6,384 bases of DNA from Bacteroidales bacterium (lineage in GTDB: Bacteria; Bacteroidota; Bacteroidia; Bacteroidales; UBA932): the NCBI GenBank assembly GCA_017555445.1, contig JAFZGK010000016.1:1-6384 (forward strand), read 5' to 3'. The notes under the pieces were generated by a model that saw only the letters and a list, made by a program, of their open reading frames with translations, ran no database searches and was not told the origin of the DNA. The position numbers and the translations under genes were made by a program. This document shows, piece after piece, positions 1 to 6,384 of this stretch (position 1 is the first letter of the stretch; each line of letters begins with the position of its first letter).

Positions 1-1091
1 ATATCCTTGCAACCTGGGATTGTCACTTCTACTTCACGGATCACAGTATCTTCATACTTGAATATGATCTTGTCTGTCGCATCTTCGAGAGGATACTTTG
101 ACGGCACGCCAAGGAGAGTGAATGATACTTCTCCTGCTGTCTTTTCAGGAAGTTCTGCAGAAAGCCATTCAGGAAGAGAAATGGTCCATTCGCATCTTGA
201 AGACACATTTACAGGTATTCTGAAGTCGCTGCCAAGCCAGATAAGGCTGAACTCGTCAACAGCCTCCTCTGTCCAGAGGTAACCACCCTCATCTGCAAAC
301 TTGAATTCCTCATCTTCATATACAGCAGTACGCACATCAACTCCCTGGCATGAAGGCAGGGTGACATCGATCTCCTTGATCACCTTGTCACCGGCCTTGA
401 ACGCGATCTTGCCGCTCACTTCTTCCAATGAAGTTCCAGTAAGGACGATTTCAGTAACGCCAGCTGTCTTCTCAGGGACATTTACTGTAAGCCACTCAGG
501 ATATGTAACTGTCCATTCTCCGTTTGACTCGACTCTGAGCGGAGCTCTGAAATCAGCGTCCGAAGCAGACCATGCGAGAGCAACAGATGCCGCCTCAGTC
601 GTACCATATATATATGACTCGCCGTCCTCAGCCAGCTTATAACCGCCTGTTTCGTCAAGTTCCGCCATATAGACTGCAAGGGTTCTTTCCTTTGCAGGAC
701 GCATATATTTTGCGATCACCTTGGACTGATCTCCAATTGCAAGTGTGACATCACATGATCTGTTAGTATCGAACTCTTCGGTTTCCGATACGCCGATCTT
801 TACTGTCACGGCCTCAGCAGACGCCTTTCCGCTAAGCTTGTCCACCTTGAATGTACCGTCAGCGATCCAGAACCACTGAAGGTTTTCTGAGGGCACTGAA
901 ACAGTCCAGTCCATTGCCGGGGTGAAAGTAAGCGAGAGTGTTTCACCAGGCTTCACCTCATAATTTTCCACAAGAGCAGGGAATGTCACTGTAACCTCCG
1001 GAATATCCGGCCCATCAGGTCCGGGCTTTTCGCATGAAGCGAAAGCTACCATTGCTGCAAGTGCAGCTAACAATATATTAATTCTTTTCAT
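1..1091 (-). CDS. Surface lipoprotein with tandem BACON-like/Ig-like repeats, DUF5003-type (partial, C-terminus beyond left edge)
   Basis: This gene is the fourth in the operon. The frame starts at ATG 1091-1089 and stays open for 363 codons to the window edge, with no stop. Residues 1-20 form a lipoprotein signal peptide (MKR, a hydrophobic stretch, then FASC), so Cys20 should be lipidated; a Gly/Pro/Asp-rich linker follows (EKPGPDGPD). The rest is beta-rich. An N-terminal Ig-like unit (about 33-130, with DWTVSVPSE) precedes two clearly homologous repeats, 136-249 and 254-361. Both carry an EWT-x(3)-PEWL core, then PEKTAG and an EV/IDVT-[LI]-P-x-C end. The W...WL...G pattern resembles BACON domains, known from Bacteroidota surface proteins as glycan binders or spacers. 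The overall make-up recalls the family I know as DUF5003, a name given from memory. Coming after SusC/SusD, it is probably an elongated surface glycan-binding or stalk protein in the SusE/SusF position. The ligand is unknown and no catalytic motif is visible. The lipoprotein and repeat calls are firm; the family name is tentative. Confidence 0.85.
   Translation of the reverse strand, partial: MKRINILLAALAAMVAFASCEKPGPDGPDIPEVTVTFPALVENYEVKPGETLSLTFTPAMDWTVSVPSENLQWFWIADGTFKVDKLSGKASAEAVTVKIGVSETEEFDTNRSCDVTLAIGDQSKVIAKYMRPAKERTLAVYMAELDETGGYKLAEDGESYIYGTTEAASVALAWSASDADFRAPLRVESNGEWTVTYPEWLTVNVPEKTAGVTEIVLTGTSLEEVSGKIAFKAGDKVIKEIDVTLPSCQGVDVRTAVYEDEEFKFADEGGYLWTEEAVDEFSLIWLGSDFRIPVNVSSRCEWTISLPEWLSAELPEKTAGEVSFTLLGVPSKYPLEDATDKIIFKYEDTVIREVEVTIPGCKD
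9..332 (-). repeat. Protein repeat unit B of the BACON-like lipoprotein
   Basis: Residues 254-361 of the same protein. The unit opens with RTAVY, has ADEGGYLWTEEAVDEF and LIW, then CEWTISLPEWL, PEKTAG and a VEVTIPGC end. It is in register with the preceding unit, Trp193 corresponding to Trp302. It is shorter than unit A in the linker before the Trp core. The reading frame continues beyond the window, so more units may follow. Confidence 0.8.
345..686 (-). repeat. Protein repeat unit A of the BACON-like lipoprotein
   Basis: Residues 136-249 of the 1091-to-left-edge lipoprotein. The unit opens with RTLAVY and contains GGYKLAEDGESYIYGTTEAA. It then has ALAW, GEWTVTYPEWL, PEKTAG and an IDVTLPSC end. 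It aligns with the next unit at a constant offset of 327 nt (109 codons) through the core: for example, AAGCCACTCAGGA (plus strand, 489-501) matches AAGCCATTCAGGA (162-174). DNA similarity therefore survives in places as well as protein similarity, pointing to internal duplication. Confidence 0.8.
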
Positions 1092-1104
1092 AATCACTTA
1101 ATTA
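1092..1104 (-). other. 13-nt spacer between the third and fourth genes
   Basis: Read on the minus strand, this is TAATTAAGTGATT between the TGA of the third gene and the ATG of the repeat lipoprotein. The TGA is followed in frame by TAA, a tandem stop. The spacer is A/T-rich and has no Shine-Dalgarno match, as is usual in Bacteroidota. It is too short for a promoter or terminator of its own, so the fourth gene is expected to be cotranscribed with the third. Confidence 0.75.
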
Positions 1105-2019
1105 TCAGTATGGCATTCCTTCTCTCTTAAGACGCTCTGCCTCCTCGTCACTCACCCACTCCATGATATTGTAGAAATGTCCTACAGTACCTACCGAAGT
1201 TCCGAGATTCTCGACATACATCTCAGTCCATATATAAAGGTAGTTGCCACATGGATAGAAGATCGAGTCATAAAGAGCACTGTTTCTCACAAGAATCTTG
1301 TTGTCTCCATGAGCGATTCCGAAGAATGAACCCTCGTCACTTGCAACCTGGCCCTCATCCATAGTGACGAACGGCTTCATAGGATCCTCCGGATGGAATG
1401 TCATTGTAACATCGTATCCGTCATTGATCCAGTTGCGGCAGATGATCATATTCTCCTCAGTAGGATGCTTCTCTGTATAAACAAGCCTCTGGTATGAACC
1501 GGTGATGCTGTAATTATAAAGGAACATTGATGTGAGGACAGTGTAACCTGTAAAGTTATTGATATCGAACGGACAGCTCTTCATCAGCACGGCCTTTGCC
1601 TGCCTGCCATACAAAGGCATCTCGAGATTGTCATTCATCACAAGCTGGAGGGTTATGCCAAGCGAATCCGTAGCCTCGATATTATCATAATATCCGTGAA
1701 GACGTACATCCGCGCGGGTTTCTCCTGCCTTGATTGTTATGGTGTTCGACTCCAGTCTGTAGTGGAGGTTCTCGATTGCATTGCTGCCTTTGTCGATGAT
1801 CTCCACGCCAAAGGTACGGTCGTAATCTCTGACCACAGTCGAGACTACCGGTATGCTGATCCACTCTACATCCTGCTGCACAGGATATGTAGCGAGAGTG
1901 TCAGCAAACATCACATACTCCGCATCGGAATAAGTGACATACCTCTCATGACAGCCTGTCATCGCAAGGCATGCTGTCATAAGAAGTAGGATATATCTTT
2001 GTATCTGCTTCATATTCAT
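1105..2019 (-). CDS. DUF4984-type lipoprotein of a SusC/SusD operon, function unknown
   Basis: A 304-residue lipoprotein. The signal peptide (residues 1-22, MKQIQRY then a hydrophobic run to LAMTGC) places the lipidated Cys at 23. Residues about 34-130 look like an Ig/Calx-beta-type sandwich: DYDRTFGVEI at 65-74, then HYRL, TITIKAGE and a SLGITLQLVMND strand. This is the layout also seen in DUF4843-type proteins next to SusD. Residues about 149-290 form a second beta-rich domain that I cannot assign (NNFTGYT, GYDVTMTFHP, YLYIWTEMYV), ending in an acidic/basic tail. As a whole it matches what I recall as DUF4984; that name is from memory. The ATG overlaps the SusD stop by one base. A second ATG two codons later (2013-2011) is an equally possible start and leaves the signal peptide intact. 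A surface role beside SusC/SusD, such as ligand binding, is inferred from position. No catalytic motif is visible. Confidence 0.88.
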   Translation of the reverse strand: MNMKQIQRYILLLMTACLAMTGCHERYVTYSDAEYVMFADTLATYPVQQDVEWISIPVVSTVVRDYDRTFGVEIIDKGSNAIENLHYRLESNTITIKAGETRADVRLHGYYDNIEATDSLGITLQLVMNDNLEMPLYGRQAKAVLMKSCPFDINNFTGYTVLTSMFLYNYSITGSYQRLVYTEKHPTEENMIICRNWINDGYDVTMTFHPEDPMKPFVTMDEGQVASDEGSFFGIAHGDNKILVRNSALYDSIFYPCGNYLYIWTEMYVENLGTSVGTVGHFYNIMEWVSDEEAERLKREGMPY

Positions 2020-2021
2020 TA
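2017..2021 (-). promoter_or_regulatory. TAATG stop/start overlap of susD-like gene and third gene
   Basis: On the minus strand the SusD stop TAA (2021-2019) shares its last A with the ATG (2019-2017) of the following lipoprotein gene. No Shine-Dalgarno-like purine run precedes it: the upstream bases read GCCTAACGAAAGCAACAGA. The overlap suggests translation of the third gene is coupled to that of SusD by termination-reinitiation. If the second ATG at 2013-2011 is used instead, the genes are 5 nt apart and coupling is still plausible. Confidence 0.7.
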
Positions 2022-3530
2022 TCTGTTGCTTTCGTTAGGCTGGATAGACGAACCTGGTGATTCAATCTCATGATTAGGTATAGGCCATACAAACAATGGA
2101 TCTTCTGCCTTGATCTTGATTGTACTTCCTTCTGACTGGCTCTGCGCCTGTGGAGTACGTTCGAAGCCCATACCCCAACGCTTGAGGTCATTAAGACGGA
2201 ATCCTTCCATATAAAGCTCACGGACTCTCTCATCAGAGATTGTCTCGAGCCAGTTGTTAGCATTGACTGAAATAGATCCGCCGGAAGTATGACGCGCTTC
2301 ACGGAGTGTGCTCAAGTCCGCTGAGGCTGCTGAGTAGCTTCCCTTGCGGCAATATGCCTCCGCACGGATAAGATACTGCTCTGCAAGACGGAGAGGCTTA
2401 GGCATGTTCACATGATAGATCATATTCTGCATGAGTGCCTCATTACCATAATATTTTACGAGCAACGGCCATGTAAGTCCGTGCGCATATCCGGTCTGGA
2501 GATTTGCAAAATAGACTGAATACCTCGCGTCTCCTGAACCATAGAGATCGAGAACCCACTGTGCAGGCACATAATCAGGATAGTAATATGTGTAATCTGT
2601 GGTGATGTTCAGGAAGATCGATCCTGTAGCAGAACCATAAGATGTGCTGGTGTAACCGATTCTCCAGATGTCTTCATATGATGCGTCATTTGTCCACATA
2701 TACTGAAGGAAAGTCTGGTCTGAAGTCGCATAAGATTTTGCTGATGCAAGCGCAAATGCATCTGATTCTATCAGTTTGGTAGAATGCTCGATAGCGGCAT
2801 CCCAATCCTGCATGTAGAGGGCCATTCTAGCATGGATAGCATGGGCGGAAGCATGTGTGAAATATGCGGCATCATAGTAGTCATTCTCTTCATCAAGAAG
2901 TTCTTCAGCCTTTTCAAGGTCTGCAAGAATGAACTCATAAGTAGCCTTGAGAGATGCACGGGTCACCGGTTCTTCCTTGAAATAACTTGCCTTGAGCACT
3001 ACTCCGAGCTCATTTTCTGCCGTAGCCGGATCATAAGCCTTGCAGAAACATTTCACAAGTTCTGAATATGCAAGCGCTCTTGCACAGTATACCTCACCGG
3101 TGAAGAAGTCAAGTGTCATGATGTCAACATCATCTGTAAGCCTTTCTCTGAGCTCTTCCACCTGATCAAGATAGAAGTTGCATCGTCCGATGACCTTATA
3201 GAGTGCAGCATATACGGACTCGATCTCCGAACTGGTAGAACGGATATCCCACTGCCAGATATTGCCATAGGTATTTGTATTTCCGTTCACTGCATATACG
3301 AGATCAGCCTGAATGTCCGGACAGAGGGTAAGATAGCCACTGTAGAGAGCTCCGCTCATGTATGCGCTGTAGATACCCGTAAGGATCTGCTCTGCATCAG
3401 CGACTGTGTTCATTGTATCCTCCTCGAGGATATAGTCTCCCGGAATCTTCTCGAGACATGAGCTGAGTCCGAGGACAACGGCAAGAACTGCTGCCGCCTT
3501 CTTAAATATTTTATAAGTATTCTTCATCAT
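2019..3530 (-). CDS. SusD/RagB-family nutrient-binding outer-membrane lipoprotein
   Basis: A 503-residue SusD homologue, normal length for the family. It acts on the outer face of the outer membrane as the hinged lid of the SusC transporter and binds the ligand. The signal peptide ends in LSSC with lipidated Cys25, followed by LEKIPGD. The N-terminal SusD-like helical (TPR-like) region covers about 40-260, with AEQILTGIYSAY, IGRCNFYLDQV, GEVYCARALAYSELVKCF and HARMALYMQDWDAAIEHS. The C-terminal SusD/RagB signature follows: PLRLAEQYLIRAEAY (379-393), SDERVRELYMEGFRLNDLKRWG (432-453), then PLFVWPIPNHEIESPG and the terminal IQPN (478-499). It starts 12 nt after the SusC stop behind a good GGAGG, and is coupled to the next lipoprotein by TAATG. 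The upstream SusC gene is its expected partner. Ligand-contact residues diverge widely in this family, so substrate cannot be read from the sequence. MM gives two adjacent start choices; the first is kept for its spacing to GGAGG. Confidence 0.97.
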   Translation of the reverse strand: MMKNTYKIFKKAAAVLAVVLGLSSCLEKIPGDYILEEDTMNTVADAEQILTGIYSAYMSGALYSGYLTLCPDIQADLVYAVNGNTNTYGNIWQWDIRSTSSEIESVYAALYKVIGRCNFYLDQVEELRERLTDDVDIMTLDFFTGEVYCARALAYSELVKCFCKAYDPATAENELGVVLKASYFKEEPVTRASLKATYEFILADLEKAEELLDEENDYYDAAYFTHASAHAIHARMALYMQDWDAAIEHSTKLIESDAFALASAKSYATSDQTFLQYMWTNDASYEDIWRIGYTSTSYGSATGSIFLNITTDYTYYYPDYVPAQWVLDLYGSGDARYSVYFANLQTGYAHGLTWPLLVKYYGNEALMQNMIYHVNMPKPLRLAEQYLIRAEAYCRKGSYSAASADLSTLREARHTSGGSISVNANNWLETISDERVRELYMEGFRLNDLKRWGMGFERTPQAQSQSEGSTIKIKAEDPLFVWPIPNHEIESPGSSIQPNESNR

Positions 3531-3542
3531 AGCAATCCTCCA
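3531..3542 (-). promoter_or_regulatory. Shine-Dalgarno-like ribosome binding site of the susD-like gene
   Basis: The spacer between the SusC stop and the SusD ATG reads TGGAGGATTGCT on the minus strand. GGAGG (3541-3537) sits 6 nt before the first ATG (3530-3528), or 9 nt before the second. This decides for one of the two adjacent ATGs against the out-of-frame ATG created by TAATG at 3545-3541. A full GGAGG is uncommon in Bacteroidota, where most genes lack such a site, and the other two starts visible here have none. Confidence 0.6.
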
Positions 3543-6384
3543 TTAGAACATAAGGTCAAGACCGAAAGTGAACTGTCGTGACATCGGATACTGAGCTGCA
3601 TAGACATTTGCAGTACCCTCCGGATCAAGTCCAGAGAAGTTGGTGAATGTCAGCAGATTCTGTCCCTGAGCATATACTCTGAGACCACGGATGAATCCTG
3701 TCTTTGAAAGAAGATTCGATGGAAGAGAGTATGATACCATCACGTTCTTGAGACGGAGGAATGAAGCATCCTCGAGAAGTCTGCTGTCAAACTCGGTATA
3801 TTCTCCATGACGAGGGATATCTGTGATATCACCCGGCTGCTTCCATCTGTCAAGAAGTCTTCTTGACTGGTTGTATGTCATGAAACGGCCGTTCGACTCA
3901 TCGAAATAACGGTCGTTGTTGATCATCCATCTGTTTGCCACCCAGCTGAACTGAGCACTGAGGCTGAGGCCTTTCCATGAGAGACTTGTGCCGAAACCAC
4001 CCTGCCAAGGAGCATGATAACCCTTTCCGATGAGAACCTTGTCCTCATCTCTGAGCTCATTTGTGATGTTGCCGTCCTTGTCATACCAGAGGGCGTCACC
4101 GTTTGCCGGATTCACACCTGCGTAACGGTTGATGTAGAATTCTCCGAGAGGATGACCTACCACGAGTTTAGTGCTTGTACCTGAATTCTCGTATTCTGTC
4201 ACACCATTATATAGCTCGACAATCCTGTTGTGGTTGTAACCGGCATTGGTATTTACAGACCACACGAAATCCTTGTAAGCCACGAGAGTTGCATTGAGAT
4301 TCACTTCAGCACCGAGGTTGACCATAGTACCCACGTTATCCCATACATATCCATAACCGTTTGACTGGGCATATGAAAGAGGAACAGCCATGAGCATGTC
4401 GGATGTTCTCTTATAGTAGAGTTCTGCATCGACATTGAGTCTGCTCCAGAAGCCGAAATGGAAACCGAGGTTGGTGATCCATGTGCTCTCCCATGTAAGT
4501 TCCTCGTTACCAGGCTGGACCGGAGCCACACCTGCATCACCCACATAATCAAGTCCGCCACCGACGAGAGCGAGGTGCTCATAGTTAGGTATGTCTGAGT
4601 TACCGGATGTACCTGAGCTCAATGATATCTGTGCTGTATTGAGCCAGTCACGTGAACCGAACATGAAATCTTCATTTCTCATATTCCACATGAGACCTGC
4701 AGAACCGAACCATCCCCATCTGTTGTCCTTACCGAACTTGGAAGAACCGTCAGTACGGGCAGAAGCCTCGATGTAATAACGGTCTGCGAGATTATACTCC
4801 GCTCTTCCGAAGAAAGATGTGCGGGAATAATCAGATGTCGATGTGCTGTTCCATGAAGTCACTCTTGTAGCAGAGTTGATGTCTGTGAGCAGGTCGTTTG
4901 TCTGTCCTGCAGTTGAAAGGCCGAAAGCCTCTGCATGATAATCCTGCCACTCGTGGCCGAGGAGGAAATTGAAATCATGAGTATTGTCAATGTCAAACCT
5001 GTAAGTCAGCGTATTGGAAAGCTGGAGGTTCATTCCGTCACTCGAATTCCTTGAAGCCGAGCCTTCTCCCTGATTAGGAAGATAGCTTGGGAATGACTGG
5101 CCGAAACCGGTGGTATGCGAGAAATCCACACCGAACCTGCTGCTGAACACAAGATTCCTGTAAAGTGTAAGGTCAGCGAATACTGTCGAGAATACCTTGT
5201 ACTTCTTATAGGAAACCGGATTGTTTGCAAGCCACTCCAAAGGATTCTGGCCCTGACCGAGCCATGAACCGTCATTAAGCGACGCCATAGATCCGTCAGC
5301 CTTATAAGGGTTCCAGTAAGGAAGCATGAAACGGGCTGCAGAAATCGGAGTCACAAGTGTGTACTGTCCTTCATCAGCCTGCTCGATGTCCTGATAGTTG
5401 AACATCGTGTTAGTTCCCATCTTGAGCCAGTCTGACATATTCTGCTCGAAATTGAAACGCATCGAGTAACGTGTAAACTGCGATCCCGGAGCGATACCTT
5501 CCTGATCGTAGTATCCGCCTGAGAAGTAATAGTTCGTCTTGTCTGTCGCACCCGACACAGCCACTTCATGACTCTGGAGCATGGCCCTGTCATTGAAGAC
5601 CACATCCATCCAGTTGATATCAGTCTTTGAAAGGAAGTCATAATTCTGACCTGCAGTCATACCTACTTCCTTCTCATACTGAATTCTCTCCTCAGTGCTC
5701 ATAAGGTCCCAGTTTCCGTGCGCAATAGACGAGATACCCATCTGCATTCTGTAATTGATGGTAGGTCTGTCCATGTTTCGTCCTCGCTTGGTAGTGATCA
5801 CGATCACTCCGTTAGCAGCACGAGCACCGTAGATTGATGTAGAAGAGGCATCTTTGAGTACAGACATGCTTTCGATATCCGCAGGATTGATCGTATTGAA
5901 GTCTGCTGCGGAAATCGCAACTCCATCAAGAATGTACAGCGGCGCTGTACCCGAGTTGATGGAGTTGGTTCCTCGAATTGTCATTGTAGCGGATGCACTT
6001 GGCTCTCCTGAACTTGAAAGCACAGTAAGTCCGGCCACCTGACCCTGAAGCGCCTGATCGAAGGCAGCTGCAGGTGTATCCTCAAGCTTGTCTGACTTTA
6101 CAGTCGAAACGGAGCCGGCAACAGTTCCCTTCTTTCTTACGCCATAGGCAATGACCACGACATCATCGAGAGTCATTGTCTCCGGCTGCATTACCACATT
6201 ATGGTTGAACACCTCAGTCTGAGGTACGACAACCTTTTCTTCATTGTAACCGATACTTGAGAATGTAAGCTCAGTTCCCGGAGCTACTGTAATCTCATAT
6301 TCTCCGTCCAACGAAGTGATGACTCCTGTGCCAGGTCCGGCCATGACTCCAACGCCGATCATCGGAAGACCGTCCTCAGCTGAA
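3543..6384 (-). CDS. SusC/RagA-family TonB-linked outer-membrane transporter (partial, N-terminus beyond right edge)
   Basis: The first visible gene of the operon is a TonB-dependent barrel that imports ligand captured with its SusD partner, powered through TonB-ExbBD. The frame is open to the right edge (first full codon at 6383), giving 946 visible residues. The ATG at 6362-6360 is not the start: it lies inside the motif EDGLPMIGVGVM of the N-terminal CarboxypepD_reg-like beta domain, which continues through TSLDGEYEIT and LTFSSIGYNEE (visible residues about 1-63). Then comes a TonB-box-like LDDVVVIAYGVRKKG (72-86). The plug (about 82-202) has SGEPSASATMTIRGTNSIN, APLYILDGVAI, DIESMSVLKDASSTSIYGAR and NGVIVITTKRG, the SusC/RagA signature region. 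The remainder is the aromatic-rich barrel, ending FTFGLDLMF with the terminal Phe usual for outer-membrane barrels. The signal peptide and probably some tens of residues are missing. Domain order and motifs look intact; there is no frameshift. Ligand class (glycan, glycopeptide or other) cannot be told. Confidence 0.97.
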   Translation of the reverse strand, partial: SAEDGLPMIGVGVMAGPGTGVITSLDGEYEITVAPGTELTFSSIGYNEEKVVVPQTEVFNHNVVMQPETMTLDDVVVIAYGVRKKGTVAGSVSTVKSDKLEDTPAAAFDQALQGQVAGLTVLSSSGEPSASATMTIRGTNSINSGTAPLYILDGVAISAADFNTINPADIESMSVLKDASSTSIYGARAANGVIVITTKRGRNMDRPTINYRMQMGISSIAHGNWDLMSTEERIQYEKEVGMTAGQNYDFLSKTDINWMDVVFNDRAMLQSHEVAVSGATDKTNYYFSGGYYDQEGIAPGSQFTRYSMRFNFEQNMSDWLKMGTNTMFNYQDIEQADEGQYTLVTPISAARFMLPYWNPYKADGSMASLNDGSWLGQGQNPLEWLANNPVSYKKYKVFSTVFADLTLYRNLVFSSRFGVDFSHTTGFGQSFPSYLPNQGEGSASRNSSDGMNLQLSNTLTYRFDIDNTHDFNFLLGHEWQDYHAEAFGLSTAGQTNDLLTDINSATRVTSWNSTSTSDYSRTSFFGRAEYNLADRYYIEASARTDGSSKFGKDNRWGWFGSAGLMWNMRNEDFMFGSRDWLNTAQISLSSGTSGNSDIPNYEHLALVGGGLDYVGDAGVAPVQPGNEELTWESTWITNLGFHFGFWSRLNVDAELYYKRTSDMLMAVPLSYAQSNGYGYVWDNVGTMVNLGAEVNLNATLVAYKDFVWSVNTNAGYNHNRIVELYNGVTEYENSGTSTKLVVGHPLGEFYINRYAGVNPANGDALWYDKDGNITNELRDEDKVLIGKGYHAPWQGGFGTSLSWKGLSLSAQFSWVANRWMINNDRYFDESNGRFMTYNQSRRLLDRWKQPGDITDIPRHGEYTEFDSRLLEDASFLRLKNVMVSYSLPSNLLSKTGFIRGLRVYAQGQNLLTFTNFSGLDPEGTANVYAAQYPMSRQFTFGLDLMF

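Noticed and set aside
301..642. Plus-strand open frames across the left third (7-282 and 301-642)
   Set aside because: They lie antisense to the repeat lipoprotein. Their translations are Ser/Thr-rich shadows of it with no domain or signal. Their resemblance to each other reflects the repeats of the real gene.
9..686. Direct DNA repeats spaced by 327 nt as a CRISPR-like or mobile element
   Set aside because: The spacing is a whole number of codons, the similarity is partial and strongest at the protein level, and all of it falls inside one reading frame. These are duplicated protein domains.
1092..1107. TTAATTA palindrome and tandem stop in the 13-nt spacer as a possible terminator
   Set aside because: It is far too short and A/T-rich to form a stable hairpin, and there is no U-tract after a stem. 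The next gene follows at once.
1696..1989. Plus-strand frame of 97 codons antisense to the third gene
   Set aside because: It has no recognisable domain. The opposite strand encodes a coherent lipoprotein with a signal peptide and is part of the operon.
1946..2302. Minus-strand open frame of 118 codons at the SusD/third gene junction
   Set aside because: It is in another frame inside the conserved C-terminal part of SusD and the signal peptide of the next gene. Composition is Ser/Arg-rich and there is no start context.
3541..3545. TAATG at the end of SusC as a start for SusD
   Set aside because: The ATG at 3543-3541 is 13 nt from the SusD start and therefore out of frame. It would read into an unrelated sequence. 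The in-frame ATG at 3530 has the signal peptide and the ribosome-binding site.
4301..5641. Several minus-strand and plus-strand frames of 60-96 codons inside the SusC gene
   Set aside because: All are out-of-frame shadows of an intact, strongly conserved transporter gene, with no signal peptide, domain or separate start context.

Overview
The window is a piece of one polysaccharide-utilisation-type operon from a member of the Bacteroidota, most likely the Bacteroidales. The evidence is a SusC/RagA-family TonB-linked outer-membrane transporter directly followed by a SusD/RagB lipoprotein, a pairing diagnostic for this phylum, together with lipoprotein signal peptides of Bacteroidota type. Base composition looks moderate, by eye somewhat below half G+C. 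I cannot name a genus from the sequence.

All four genes are on the minus strand, so the operon reads from right to left. It begins beyond the right edge with the SusC-like transporter (6384 down to 3543, missing its signal peptide and first residues). Next come the SusD-like lipoprotein (3530-2019), a DUF4984-type lipoprotein of unknown function (2019-1105), and a large lipoprotein built from tandem BACON-like/Ig-like repeats (1091 running off the left edge). The last gene is open over its whole visible length of 363 codons and has no stop inside the window. The gaps are 12 nt, a 1-nt stop/start overlap, and 13 nt, so there is no room for internal promoters or terminators within the spacers. 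The promoter and any regulator (ECF sigma/anti-sigma, hybrid two-component system or SusR type) must lie to the right. Any enzymes and the operon end would lie to the left, or elsewhere.

Together the genes describe a surface uptake machine. SusD is the lipoprotein lid on the SusC TonB-dependent barrel, which takes oligomeric ligand into the periplasm. The two downstream lipoproteins sit where SusE/SusF or other surface glycan-binding proteins usually sit, and probably help capture or present the ligand. No glycoside hydrolase, lyase, peptidase or sulfatase is visible, so the substrate cannot be inferred. I found no RNA gene, mobile element, CRISPR array or terminator, and no plus-strand gene. 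The part most worth following up is the pair of accessory lipoproteins: the repeat protein with its roughly 109-residue units, and the uncharacterised third gene.
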